In this document: piece by piece, positions 48,202-57,259 of the stretch
How positions within the stretch are numbered: position 1 is the first letter of the stretch
Layout of the letters: every line of letters begins with the position of its first letter
DNA from: Methanomassiliicoccales archaeon RumEn M1
GTDB taxonomy: Archaea; Thermoplasmatota; Thermoplasmata; Methanomassiliicoccales; Methanomassiliicoccaceae
Assembly (NCBI GenBank): GCA_001421185.1
Contig: LJKK01000123.1
Coordinates: 1 to 60,874, forward strand
DNA length: 60,874 nucleotides
Direction: 5' to 3'
The notes under the pieces: generated by a model
Databases searched by the model: none
Seen by the model: the letters and a program-made list of their open reading frames with translations, nothing else
What the model was told of the DNA's origin: nothing
Translations under genes and position numbers: made by a program

Positions 48202-49521
48202 TTACTTCAGCTTCTTGGCCTCCTTTCCGACTGCCTTCAGCGGAGCCTTGAACTCAGGGATGTCACCGTAGACGTCCTTGATCAGGGTCGAAGTGGCCTC
48301 AGGAGAGAAGTACTGGGTTCCGGCATCTAGGCTGCAAGCAGCGGCGATACAGGGGATGACGAAGCCCTTGCTGTGCCTGGTAACCACGTGGTTGCCGTGG
48401 AACAGACCGGGGCCGCCGCCACCGTAGATCGAGTGCGAGAAGAAGGACATACCGACGGAAACACCCATCGCACGCCCAAAGTCCACACTGGGAAGTCCAG
48501 TCTCGTGCTCGAGCAGGTCGTTGTAGTACAGGATGGTCGCGGGGACGGCCTGAGAGGCCCTGGCCGCACCGATGTTCACCATGACGGCAGCGAGCATACC
48601 GGTGGCCGCGTAAGCGTTCCACAGCGGGAAGTCGTTGGTGGTGTAAACCTTGTACCCAGACGGCAGCTTCTCCTTCACCTTGATGACCTTGTCCTCGATG
48701 GCGCGCTCGACCAGGCTGGCAACGACGTCTCCGACGGTGCCGGTCTTGCCGTTGGCCTTCACGAGGTCCACGGTCAGGTTGTTAGCGTTCAGGCCCTGGT
48801 AGGCCAGGCCCAAGAGGTGGTACCTCTCGAAGGGTCCGATGGCGTCACCGAGCTCGAACATGGCGGTCTGCTCGAAGATCGAGGAGATCGCCGCTGCGTT
48901 CAGAGAGTTCTTGCTGGCAAGGGCAACCACGTGGTTGGCCATGATGTTCCTAAGAGCGTAACCGGCACCCTCGTTGTTCTGAGGAACCTCGAGGATGGAC
49001 TTCACATTGGCGCCCAGGAAGTTCATGGTCTGGGGGTACCTGCCCCAGGTGGCGGTCTTCACCATGTTCGCGTGGAACATGTCGACACCGAACTCATCGA
49101 TGATGGCCTGGGTGACCGCCGCGGCGGTCGCGGTGAAGCCGGTGGTGTACTCGATACCAGCGTCAACCCTGGCGGTCGGCACATGGACGACCAGCCTCTT
49201 GCCGTCAAGGATGGGGCGCACTTCAGTGTCGTCATCCTTGTCCACCTTGAGGATGTCCTTGACCCTCTTGGCGATCTTGTCGGCGTTAGCCACGATATCG
49301 GCGTTGATCTCCTTTCCCTTGATGTAACCTCCGCCCACACGTCCGGTCTTGAGACCCTTCTCAATTCCGGCCAGGTCTACGGCGATGGTTCTCTTCGCAA
49401 GAGAAGCGATCCTCCGGATGGCAGGGTTGTACAGAGGGTTGATCGCGTCGAGAGGCACGTCCTTCTCGATGAGCTTGCCCTTGTCGTCATACAAGTCTAT
49501 CTTGTCCTTGTATTTCGCCAA
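48202..49521 (-). CDS. mcrB: methyl-coenzyme M reductase beta subunit
   Basis: This 439-residue McrB has [22 protein letters not shown] at the start, [26 protein letters not shown]-type segments in the middle and [36 protein letters not shown] near the end, part of the coenzyme B and F430 site. The start is TTG at 49521, supported by GGAGGT seven bases upstream. It is the first gene of mcrBDGA, with a 5' leader of about 120 bases. Confidence 0.97.
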   Translation of the reverse strand: MAKYKDKIDLYDDKGKLIEKDVPLDAINPLYNPAIRRIASLAKRTIAVDLAGIEKGLKTGRVGGGYIKGKEINADIVANADKIAKRVKDILKVDKDDDTEVRPILDGKRLVVHVPTARVDAGIEYTTGFTATAAAVTQAIIDEFGVDMFHANMVKTATWGRYPQTMNFLGANVKSILEVPQNNEGAGYALRNIMANHVVALASKNSLNAAAISSIFEQTAMFELGDAIGPFERYHLLGLAYQGLNANNLTVDLVKANGKTGTVGDVVASLVERAIEDKVIKVKEKLPSGYKVYTTNDFPLWNAYAATGMLAAVMVNIGAARASQAVPATILYYNDLLEHETGLPSVDFGRAMGVSVGMSFFSHSIYGGGGPGLFHGNHVVTRHSKGFVIPCIAAACSLDAGTQYFSPEATSTLIKDVYGDIPEFKAPLKAVGKEAKKLK

Positions 49522-49850
49522 ATTTTCTACCTCCTTTTTTTCATCTTCCGTCTAATCGCCCGAGGTCCCCCCTCGCGCGATTAAATTGTTTCGAGATTAT
49601 CATCAGGTCGGTTAGTCCTCTCTGATGAAAATCGAATCCCCTTGCGTGGCCTTGTAAGTAGAGAGATGCATATAAGACTAGTGATGGATGGATGAACCAT
49701 CCATCGTAAACAATCGTGATTTCTAGAACATGGCCAGTCGTTATTAAAAAAACTTAACAGCGGTTAATTTTTCTCAATTTTGTACGACCGATTTAACGGT
49801 CCTAATTACAGAAATCGCGTCATTTCGTTTAAAATCTACGCTCTTGGATT
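49522..49850 (-). promoter_or_regulatory. mcr promoter with GGATGG-N5-CCATCC palindrome
   Basis: On the minus strand CTTATATGC (49669-49677) is the likely TATA box, giving a transcript start near 49645. Directly upstream, at 49683-49705, sits a perfect nine-base inverted repeat GATGGATGG-ATGAA-CCATCCATC, next to the TFB-recognition position. The rest of the interval to tfuA is AT-rich and holds no gene. Confidence 0.65.
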
Positions 49851-50414
49851 TTAAAAAATTTCGAAATCTCGCATCTCGTCGGACGCTAGTATTTCGTTCG
49901 ATATGGCTAGCAGCTTTTCGAACGATCTTCTGGGATAGAAGGTGGATTTTAGGCGGTCGATAATAATCCTTGCGTCTGATTCCTTAATGACTCTAGCTCG
50001 GGCCGCGTTCTCGATATTAAGACGGAGGTTTATCAACGGCTCCGAGAGCGCGGTCAGGGTGAAGGGATCGAACATGAGGACGACCTCGTCATCCCCCTCT
50101 ATGCGGCCGGAGGAGTACTCCTCGTATATGCGCCCCACCCCGATCATGCCAAGCCCGTCGAGCTCGGCGGCGCGCAGCGCCCCCATGGAACCGCCGCCGA
50201 TGACCTTGGTCCCGCGGCGCATGAGCTGCAGGATCTCCCGATGGCCCACCGCGGCATCGCTGAGCAGCACGCCGTCCACGATGCCCACCACGCCGACGTC
50301 CTCGGGGAGCTCCAGCAGGTCGCCGCGCTTCACCGGCGGGCGGTAATCGGCGTCCAGTATGCGCCGCGCCTCGTCATGCGGGAGGCTCGGCCCGAGATAG
50401 ATGACCGGCCTCAG
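49851..50414 (-). CDS. tfuA: TfuA-like protein (McrA thioglycine formation)
   Basis: TfuA works with YcaO to convert an McrA glycine to thioglycine. The first ATG is at 50333, but family homology continues upstream (VIYLGPSLPHDEARRILDADYRPP). The only start that includes it is the CTG at 50412-50414, six bases after GGGAGG and overlapping the ycaO stop as CTGA. The 187-residue product has GVVGIVDGVLLSDAAVGHREILQ and GTKVIGGGSMGALRAAEL, typical of TfuA. Confidence 0.88.
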   Translation of the reverse strand: MRPVIYLGPSLPHDEARRILDADYRPPVKRGDLLELPEDVGVVGIVDGVLLSDAAVGHREILQLMRRGTKVIGGGSMGALRAAELDGLGMIGVGRIYEEYSSGRIEGDDEVVLMFDPFTLTALSEPLINLRLNIENAARARVIKESDARIIIDRLKSTFYPRRSFEKLLAISNEILASDEMRDFEIF

Positions 50415-51612
50415 CGAAAGCCTCCCATCAGCCGCGCGCCGACCCGGTCCTCGTCGATGGCGAAGACCTCCATGCCCGGAACGATCACCCGCACCACGGG
50501 TATGCCCAGCTCCTTGCGGGTGAGGTCGACCACCACCGTGCGGTTCATGCCCCGGGCGTTGATCTTGGCCCGGACGATCTGCAGGTCGTCGAAGATATCG
50601 TCCGTTTCCAGATGGGGCAGGTCATCGAGCGAGCGCGAGCTCCCGGAAGGAGTGAGCCACATCTTGTTCAGGCGCTTCATCCGCTCGTAGCCGAGCTTGC
50701 GGTTGTTCAATACCGCCACCGTGTCCTCCCTGGCGCCGTGGATCTGGGTCAGCCGGCTCTGGGCCAGCTCCAGCAGCGCCTTGGTGGCCGCCACCTCCGG
50801 GCTCAGGTGCGTTCCCAGGCCCAGGTTGAGGAGCGCGGGGTCCTGCATCACCGTATCGTCGGCCGCCGCGGCGATCGTCGGTATGCCAATGTCGGTGGTG
50901 AGGTCCTTGAGATGCACCTCGATGCCCTTGCTGGTGAACTTCTCGACCATCTCCTTGACCGGACCGGACGACGGCACCTCGATGTCGCCGGTGATCTTGC
51001 GCCTTCCCTCGGCGAAGGACCAGTCGTTGCGCTCCACGACCTCGCACAGCCCGTGCAGGATCGCCTCCTCGAGATTGTTGCCGCAGGGAGGCCGTTGGTC
51101 GACGTCCGGAACAGGGGAAGGTCCATCTTGGTACGGTAGGGATGGAACACCGCGGTGGCCGGCACCCATGTCTCCTCGTGTCCGTTCAGCTCCCAGCCCT
51201 TCACCCACGCGACCGATTGGCGCATGACGTGATAGGCAGTATGCTGGGGCAGGATGAGGTCCATGGGGTGAACGGCCGTGTGGGAGGACATGAACTCCTC
51301 CACGCCCTGCCGGACGATGGTGTCCCCGCGGACCTCGGCGCAGTACCGCTCCACCGCCTCCATGATGGCCGAGACCTTCGCCTCCTCCTTGGTCAGCCCT
51401 TTCCCGTTGTAGACGGTGATGGCGCCGCTCTCGGCGGTGGGTCGGATGGCCGAGAAGACCGGGATGCCCACGCGATCGAGGTCGGTGATGTCCGCCACCC
51501 TGGTCACGCCCGCCACGCCCATAAGGGGCTCGATCCGGGCCAGGGTCTCGGCCGGTTCGACCGAGCGATGCCCGTCAGAGGTGAACTTCTTGGGAGTGGG
51601 TCCGAGCTTCAT
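50411..51612 (-). CDS. ycaO: YcaO-domain protein for McrA thioamidation (frameshifted)
   Basis: YcaO activates peptide amides with ATP. The restored protein has 400 residues. The N-terminal half has TLARIEPLMGVAGVTRVADIT, GKGLTKEEAKVSAIMEAVERYCAE (ATP-binding Glu residues) and PLFRTSTNG. The C-terminal half has NNLEEAILHGLCEVVERNDW, LKDLTTDIGIPTIAA and LGLGTHLSPEVAATKALLELAQSRL. The frame breaks near 51087 at CTCCCTGCGG, where one more C joins NGLPCGNNL. It is adjacent to tfuA and near the mcr operon, as in other methanogens. Confidence 0.92.
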
Positions 51613-51694
51613 GCCCTCGCATACCCTACTTCACTATTAAATCTCACGAAGCGGACAAATAGATGGGAGGTGTTGACCAGCACGGTCTCCGATA

Positions 51695-52528
51695 ATGAGC
51701 ATACATGACATCATGGGAATCAACGCCAGGTTCATAGAGCCGTCCTTCGAAGCGCTGGTGGACCAATCGTTCACCGGCATCGTTCTCACCCTTCCCGCCG
51801 AAGAAGCGCGCCTGGTGGTCGACGAGAACGACTGGCCGTTGGCACTGGCGGTTCGTGATGGTCAGCAGTGGAGCGCCGCTTCGTTCCTCCTCCGCCCCCC
51901 GGTGGTGGAAGTGATCGAGCGATACGAGGAGCTGGACGGGGAGGTCGTGCGGACGACCCAGGACGAGCTCATGCTGGCCATGCGCGAGTACTACTCGCTG
52001 CTCCTGCTCGAACGGACCCCCATGGCCATCGAGGACCTGTCCCCGGACCGCACCGCCAAGGTCGAGGACCTCATCGCCTCGGTATGGAAGGACCGCCGAG
52101 GGGAGGAATGCATGGACTGTGGATGCGGCTCGGGCATGGGCTCCCTGGCCCTGCGGAACCGTGGCCTCGTGCCGTTGGCGTTCGACAATGACGCCGGCCT
52201 CATCGCCCGAGGGCTGTACGCTGGCCGCCTCGCTCCCGAGCGGACGATGTGCATCGACGCCTCCCTGCTCTCCCACTACGCCCGGCCGGCTCCCCTGGGG
52301 CTTGCCCTCATGGCCGGGTCCATCATAGATCATACCGCCCTCATGTGGAAGGGCATACTGGAAGAGCTGTTCGCCATGACCGAGGAGACGCTCGTCACGG
52401 TGGAGACGGAGAAGGAGGCGGAAGCGGTCAAGATGTGGGCCCTGGGGAACGGAAAGGAAGTGGAGCTGTTCGAGAACGAGCGCGATCCGTTCTATGACCG
52501 GTGGGCCATCCTGGTCAAGGACCGATGA
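51695..52528 (+). CDS. SAM-dependent methyltransferase-like protein
   Basis: This 277-residue protein has a nonclassical N-terminal half (residues 1-130). A Rossmann methyltransferase-like core follows: ECMDCGCGSGMGSLALRNRGLVPLAFDNDAGLI (motif I and the acidic end of strand 2), then MCIDASLLSHY. The usual post-motif II catalytic pattern is weak. It is divergent from ycaO across an 80-base gap. Since McrA carries several methylated residues, a role in MCR modification is an attractive guess, not an established one. Confidence 0.65.
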   Translation: MSIHDIMGINARFIEPSFEALVDQSFTGIVLTLPAEEARLVVDENDWPLALAVRDGQQWSAASFLLRPPVVEVIERYEELDGEVVRTTQDELMLAMREYYSLLLLERTPMAIEDLSPDRTAKVEDLIASVWKDRRGEECMDCGCGSGMGSLALRNRGLVPLAFDNDAGLIARGLYAGRLAPERTMCIDASLLSHYARPAPLGLALMAGSIIDHTALMWKGILEELFAMTEETLVTVETEKEAEAVKMWALGNGKEVELFENERDPFYDRWAILVKDR

Positions 52529-52534
52529 GCGCCG

Positions 52535-52999
52535 CTACCCGACCCGGTTCTGGTAGATGTCCAGTTCGGCATTGGGGTTGATGACCACGGAGTCGATGAT
52601 GATGTCGACCTCCACATTGTTGATGTTCGGTATCTTCAGCATGCGCGCCTGAATGAGATCATAGAGGGCGTCCACGCTGGTGGTGTAGATGTTGCACACC
52701 AGGCTGTGGTCGCCGAACGTTCTCATCACTGATTCGATCTCGGGGAACCTCCTCAGCTCCTCGATGACGCTGTTGACCGCCGTTCCCGTGACCTGCAGGC
52801 CGACCAGGGCCTTCATCAGGCCCAGCCGGGCCGGGCTGGTGTCCATCGTGTATCTGGAGACGTAACCTTCCTCCTCCATCCGGACCAGCCGCCGGGAGAC
52901 CGTGGCCTTGGAGATGTTGAGCTCTTCGGCTATCTTTCCCAGGCTGATCCGGGAGTTGCCTCGTAGGCACTTAAGTATGGAGATGTCGGTCAGGTCCAT
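52535..52999 (-). CDS. Lrp/AsnC-family regulator
   Basis: This 154-residue regulator has an AsnC-type HTH (DISILKCLRGNSRISLGKIAEELNISKATVSRRLVRMEEEGY, in parts) and a RAM ligand domain (LVGLQVTGTAVNSVIEELRRFPEIESVMRTFGDHSLVCNIY, in parts). There is no TRASH extension. A 17-base inverted repeat sits just upstream (53014-53061) and suggests autoregulation. Its targets are unknown, and the downstream neighbour on the same strand is the methyltransferase gene on the other strand, so it is monocistronic. Confidence 0.88.
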   Translation of the reverse strand: MDLTDISILKCLRGNSRISLGKIAEELNISKATVSRRLVRMEEEGYVSRYTMDTSPARLGLMKALVGLQVTGTAVNSVIEELRRFPEIESVMRTFGDHSLVCNIYTTSVDALYDLIQARMLKIPNINNVEVDIIIDSVVINPNAELDIYQNRVG

Positions 53000-53013
53000 A
53001 CGTCACCTTTGCA

Positions 53014-53061
53014 ACATTGTTCCGATATTGAGCGATTTAACGGCCAATATTGGGACAATGT
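53014..53061. promoter_or_regulatory. 17-bp near-perfect inverted repeat upstream of the Lrp gene
   Basis: The arm ACATTGTTCCGATATTG (53014-53030) and the arm CAATATTGGGACAATGT (53045-53061) are inverted complements at 15 of 17 positions. The 14-base spacer reads GTTAAATCG on the minus strand, a possible TATA element. A dimeric or tetrameric Lrp protein bound to both arms would cover it. Confidence 0.65.
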
Positions 53062-53179
53062 TTCGATAAATGCCATTTTGCATATTAATCGTTGTCGAAA
53101 TGGGCCTTGTCGCCGAGACGGACCGTGGGCCGGCCGCGGAGGGGACGAAAAAAGGAAGGAGGTAGGAAGGTGTTTTCGC

Positions 53180-54820
53180 TCAGGCGCGCTGTGAGACCCT
53201 GAGGTCGCCGAACCGGTACACCTTCTGGGGGCACACCGACTCGCAGTTCTTGCACGCCGTTCCCAGGCAGTGCTCGGTGGCGATCTTGATGGTGTATCCG
53301 TGAGGTCCGCCCTCCAGCACCTTCAGCGCCCTCTCCGGGCACTCCCTCTCGCATACCTGGCAGCCGATGCACCCCTCGAAACCGCCGGTGAGGTACACGC
53401 CGACGTTGTCGAGGATGCTGAGCCCGCGCTCCCCGATGACCGGAATGTCGGAGAGAACGAGACGCTTGGTCTCCTTGGGGCGGACGATGGGGGGCAGGGG
53501 GCTGAGGCCCGCGCCCTTGAGCACCTCGTTGTACATCTCCTCGGGCATGCCCTCGTCCCAGAACGCGATCTCGTTGACGTACATGTCCTCGAAGACCTTG
53601 CTGGTGGCGAACATGATGTGCTTGGACGCGATGGAGTCGGCCACCTTCTGCATCTCGTCGAGGGCCGAGTCGTCCCTGACCAGGTCGTACGCCATCATCA
53701 GGGAGGTGTTGCCGACCTGGACGGTGGTGTCGACGATCCGGGGCACCATCCCCACGGTCTGGGCCTTGATGGGGTCGACATAGGTGCCGGACGCTCCTGC
53801 CAGGTACATCGTCTTGACGTCGGCGTCGCTGATGCCCACCTCCTCGATCAGGGTGCGGTGGCCAGCACGGATGGCCCCCATGGCCTTCCCGGCCTCGCCC
53901 AGGTCGGCCTCCGAGAAGGTGATGCCGTCCTGGAAGTGCAGCATGCGATCGGGCGTCCTGATGCCCGGCAGCGAGATCAGGCCCGATTCGAGACCCACCG
54001 CCACCGCGGCCACCACGCCGGTGCCGGTTATGCCCCGGGCGGTGATGTCGGCCATCCTCTTGGACGCCCCGTTGGCGGCGTCGGTCAGACTGCCAACCAC
54101 GGGGTGGAGCTTGGCATCCAGCACGATGTTCTTCCAGCGGCCGTCCTCCCCTATCTCCAGGTCGGATATGGCGAACGGCGCCGCCAGCATCCCGTGGTCG
54201 ATGGCCTGTCCCTCCATGGCGGGGCCGGCGGCGGCCGAGCCGCTGTACAGCTCGCCGTCGTGGAACAGCCCCATCTCCGCGTTGGTCCCATAGTCGGTCA
54301 CCATGCAGGTCTCCTTCTTGTCCAGGAGGCCGGACTTCATGATCATGGCCAGGGCGTCCGCGCCGATCTCGTGGCGAATGGCCGGGGGTATGACCACCTC
54401 GACCTCCGACCGGACCGAGGTTAGGCCCAGGTCGCCGGCCGTGGTGACATGCCCGCGGCGCTCGGGGATCTTGACCCCCAGGCGCTTCAGCAGGGATTGC
54501 CCAGCGTACGCAAGGTCGCGGATCTCTATGTTCTCGAACATCGAGACCTGAGCGGGGTTGCCGCATACCGCGATGCGTTCGATCTCCTTGAGCGGGGCGC
54601 CGTGGAGCTCGATGAGGCGGCTCACGGTGTTCATGAGGATGCTGTGACCGACCTCCGACCCGTTCTCCATCCAGAAATGTAAGTGGTCCATGATGTTGGC
54701 CCCCGGCAGGGGGTGCCTCATGGTGATGGCCGTCGAGATGATCTTGCCGTTCTTGGACAGGTCTACGAGGTGTGTCCTGTAGCCGCTCGTCCCTACATCG
54801 AGTGCAATGCCATAGCCCAT
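53180..54820 (-). CDS. ramA2: RamA, corrinoid-protein reductive activase, copy 2
   Basis: This intact 546-residue RamA starts GYGIALDVGTSGYRTHLVDL. It has RHPLPGANIMDHLHF, CMVTDYGTNAEMGL, ASGTYVDPIKAQTVGMVPR and two C-terminal Fe-S motifs, CIGCQVCERECPERAL and CLGTACKNCESVCPQK. It matches copy 1 throughout. The TATA-like TTTTTATAG about 30 bases upstream of the ATG suggests a nearly leaderless mRNA. It is divergent from a UroD-family gene, so it may serve other methyltransferases than copy 1. Confidence 0.94.
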   Translation of the reverse strand: MGYGIALDVGTSGYRTHLVDLSKNGKIISTAITMRHPLPGANIMDHLHFWMENGSEVGHSILMNTVSRLIELHGAPLKEIERIAVCGNPAQVSMFENIEIRDLAYAGQSLLKRLGVKIPERRGHVTTAGDLGLTSVRSEVEVVIPPAIRHEIGADALAMIMKSGLLDKKETCMVTDYGTNAEMGLFHDGELYSGSAAAGPAMEGQAIDHGMLAAPFAISDLEIGEDGRWKNIVLDAKLHPVVGSLTDAANGASKRMADITARGITGTGVVAAVAVGLESGLISLPGIRTPDRMLHFQDGITFSEADLGEAGKAMGAIRAGHRTLIEEVGISDADVKTMYLAGASGTYVDPIKAQTVGMVPRIVDTTVQVGNTSLMMAYDLVRDDSALDEMQKVADSIASKHIMFATSKVFEDMYVNEIAFWDEGMPEEMYNEVLKGAGLSPLPPIVRPKETKRLVLSDIPVIGERGLSILDNVGVYLTGGFEGCIGCQVCERECPERALKVLEGGPHGYTIKIATEHCLGTACKNCESVCPQKVYRFGDLRVSQRA

Positions 54821-54950
54821 TGGTTTCGCCGGCCAGAAATTGGAGCGTAGCTATAAAAAATATGACACGAACAGGCCAGATGATGGCCGCGGCTCCCACG
54901 ACGGCGGCCCGCAGTTATCTAGAACTACAATCTTCGCCATATGGGGAGGC

Positions 54951-55982
54951 ATGACCCCTCGGGAAAGGTTCCTCTCGGCCCTGGGCCTCGGCGATGTCGA
55001 CCAGATACCCGTCTTCTACCAGCATCTGGGCGGGGCCAGTTGGGTGCTGAGCGCCTCGGGCACGACCATGCGGGAGGGGTTCCGGGACGAGAAGGCCTTT
55101 GCCCGCATCTGCCGCTCCGCGTATGACACGTTCCGCTTCGACAACGTGATGGCTGGATGGGGGGACCTGTTGGTCGAGGCGCATGCCCACGGCACCGAAT
55201 GGAAGTTCCCCGAGCGGGACTTCTATCCCCGCGTGGCAAGGTTCGCCGTCACCGAGCCCTCCGACGTGGAGAGGCTGCGCGCGGTCGATCCCCTGGAGGA
55301 CGAACATTGGTCGGTGCAGCTGCGCGCCACCGCGTTGCTGCGCCAGCATCCTGGGAACGAGGCGGCGGTGGTGGGAGGGATCATATCCCCGTTCTTCCTG
55401 ACCGCCCAGCTTCGGGGCTTCGAGAACCTGCTCATGGACGCGTTCAATGACGAGGGCCTGGTGACCAGCATGCTGGAGGTGTCGCTGGAGTCGACCAGGA
55501 TGTACGCCGATCGGGCGGCGGAGGCGGGGGCGGACGCGGTGTTCATCGACGACAGCACCGCCACCGGGCAGCTCATGTCGCCGGAGATGGCCGAACGGTA
55601 CGATATCGCCAGCCTTCGCCCGCTGCTATCGAGGATAGGCGAGAACGGGCTGGGCACCATTGTGCACAACGACGCCATGATGCCCTACCTCGAGCTGCAG
55701 GCATCGGCATCCCCCCGCTGCCTCCACTTCTGTGTCGACTACGTCGATCTCCCTGCGACCATGGACCTTCTGGGAGGACGGATGTGCATCATGCCCGGCA
55801 TCGACCATCAGCAGCTGCTGTTCCGTCGGACCCCGGACGAGGTGGAGAAGGCCGTCCGTTCGGTCATCGATCGGTACGGGGACCGACCGGGGATCATCAT
55901 GGCCCCGGGGTGCGAGATGCCGTTCAAGACCCCCATGGAGAACATCGTGCGATTGCGCGAGGCGTGCCATCGCAACAGATGA
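54951..55982 (+). CDS. UroD-family methyltransferase-like protein
   Basis: This 343-residue protein has the uroporphyrinogen decarboxylase (URO-D) fold used by MtaA/MtbA. The N-terminal TPRERFLSALGLGDVDQIPVFYQ, EAGADAVFIDDSTATGQLMSPEM and NIVRLREACH segments are recognisable, and IMAPGCEMPFKTPMENI includes the usual C-terminal Cys. The zinc motif HxC seen in MtbA as HICGD is here LHFCVD-like and less clear. The substrate is unknown, and it might act in methyl transfer or corrinoid demethylation. GGGGAGG precedes the ATG. Confidence 0.75.
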   Translation: MTPRERFLSALGLGDVDQIPVFYQHLGGASWVLSASGTTMREGFRDEKAFARICRSAYDTFRFDNVMAGWGDLLVEAHAHGTEWKFPERDFYPRVARFAVTEPSDVERLRAVDPLEDEHWSVQLRATALLRQHPGNEAAVVGGIISPFFLTAQLRGFENLLMDAFNDEGLVTSMLEVSLESTRMYADRAAEAGADAVFIDDSTATGQLMSPEMAERYDIASLRPLLSRIGENGLGTIVHNDAMMPYLELQASASPRCLHFCVDYVDLPATMDLLGGRMCIMPGIDHQQLLFRRTPDEVEKAVRSVIDRYGDRPGIIMAPGCEMPFKTPMENIVRLREACHRNR

Positions 55983-56030
55983 GAGAAAAAAGGGAAGTGA
56001 TTTAAGGGGTTTTCAGGAGAACCGCTAGGT

Positions 56031-57047
56031 TCATCCCTTGACGGTCTTGACCATCGCCTCGATGTTCGCCTTGGGAACACGGGCCGCGAGACCGCAGCCG
56101 GGGGCGACGACGTTGAAGCCGGCCGCCTTGATCTCAAGGGCGTGCTGGACGCACTCCTCAGGAGTTCCCTGCAGCAGGGGGCGAACGACGCCCATGTTGC
56201 CGACCAGGGCAGCGCGGCCAGCAACGAGCTCGACGGCCTTGGCGGGGTTGACCTTCTCCTCGATGGACAGCGCGTCAGCGCCGGTGTCGATCATGTGGTC
56301 CAGAAGGATGGTGGTGTCACCGCAGATGTGCAGGATCTTGATGGCGCCCTCGGCACCCTCCCACGCGATCTTGGTGTAGGGCTTGGCGAACTCGTCGAAC
56401 ATCTCGCCGGACAGCATGTCAGTGGAGGCGGAGGGGTCGCTCATGGCGATGACATCGGCGCCAGCGGCCACCAGGGCCTTCAGGTACTGCTTCTCCAGCT
56501 CGGCGGCCACCTTGATGAACTTGTGGACGGCCTCAGGGTCGGTGATCATCATCAGGAGCAGGTTCTCGGTGCCGACCAGGTGACCAGCGATGGTCAGGGG
56601 GCCGGTGGTGCCCACGACGATGGGCAACTTGTCGCCGTACTTCTGCTTCAGCAGCTTGGTGGCCTCGATGACGGTCTTTACCCTGCCCTTCTCCAGGAAG
56701 CCCTCGGGGAAGACCGGGGTGTCCTCAGCGGCGTACAGGTGCTTCTTCACCATGGGGGTGCGGTCCACCTTGCCCAGGTCAACGGTGCAGCCGAAGGCCT
56801 CGGCCTCGACGGTCAGACAGAAGGGGATCCTGGCGTTCTCGAATCCGAACACCTCATAGCCGGCAGCTCCCAGCAGGGCCATCTGGTTGGCGTCGCTGTG
56901 GGCCTCGGGCCAGAAAGCTCCGACGGCCTCCATCTGATCGACAGTTACGGACTGGGTGACGCATCCAACTGCGGGCCTGTCCAGCTTCTCGCCCTTAAGT
57001 GCTGCGATAAACCTCTCTTTCGGGGTCGTAGAAATTCCTCCATTCAA
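56031..57047 (-). CDS. mtbA: methylcobamide:CoM methyltransferase (MtbA/MtsA family)
   Basis: MtbA transfers methyl groups from corrinoid proteins to coenzyme M, giving the substrate of MCR. The 338-residue protein has TPKERFIAALKGEKLDRPAVGC, PIVVGTTGPLTIAGHLVGTENLL, ILHICGDTTILLDHM (zinc ligands His and Cys) and NVVAPGCGLAARVP (third ligand). It may be MtbA or the related MtsA. The start is unclear: a TTG at 57047 lies upstream of a GGAGG, and the family usually begins near TTPKERF. A TATA element (AATTATATAG) lies about 25 bases upstream. Confidence 0.88.
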   Translation of the reverse strand: MNGGISTTPKERFIAALKGEKLDRPAVGCVTQSVTVDQMEAVGAFWPEAHSDANQMALLGAAGYEVFGFENARIPFCLTVEAEAFGCTVDLGKVDRTPMVKKHLYAAEDTPVFPEGFLEKGRVKTVIEATKLLKQKYGDKLPIVVGTTGPLTIAGHLVGTENLLLMMITDPEAVHKFIKVAAELEKQYLKALVAAGADVIAMSDPSASTDMLSGEMFDEFAKPYTKIAWEGAEGAIKILHICGDTTILLDHMIDTGADALSIEEKVNPAKAVELVAGRAALVGNMGVVRPLLQGTPEECVQHALEIKAAGFNVVAPGCGLAARVPKANIEAMVKTVKG

Positions 57048-57259
57048 ATGATTTAGTTGGCAATTGGAATAACTATATAATTAGTTTTCGTCAAGTAGTA
57101 TGAACAATCGTTGGTTCTGAGAACACTCTGGCTCGATGGTCCGTTCGGCCTAGAAAGAAGAAAAATTGTGTTTTCGACACCTTAGTTAGGGTCATGCGAT
57201 GGCCTTTGCATCACTACTTTGACCAGTAATATGGTCGTGAAGGTCGTCGGTATGAGCCA

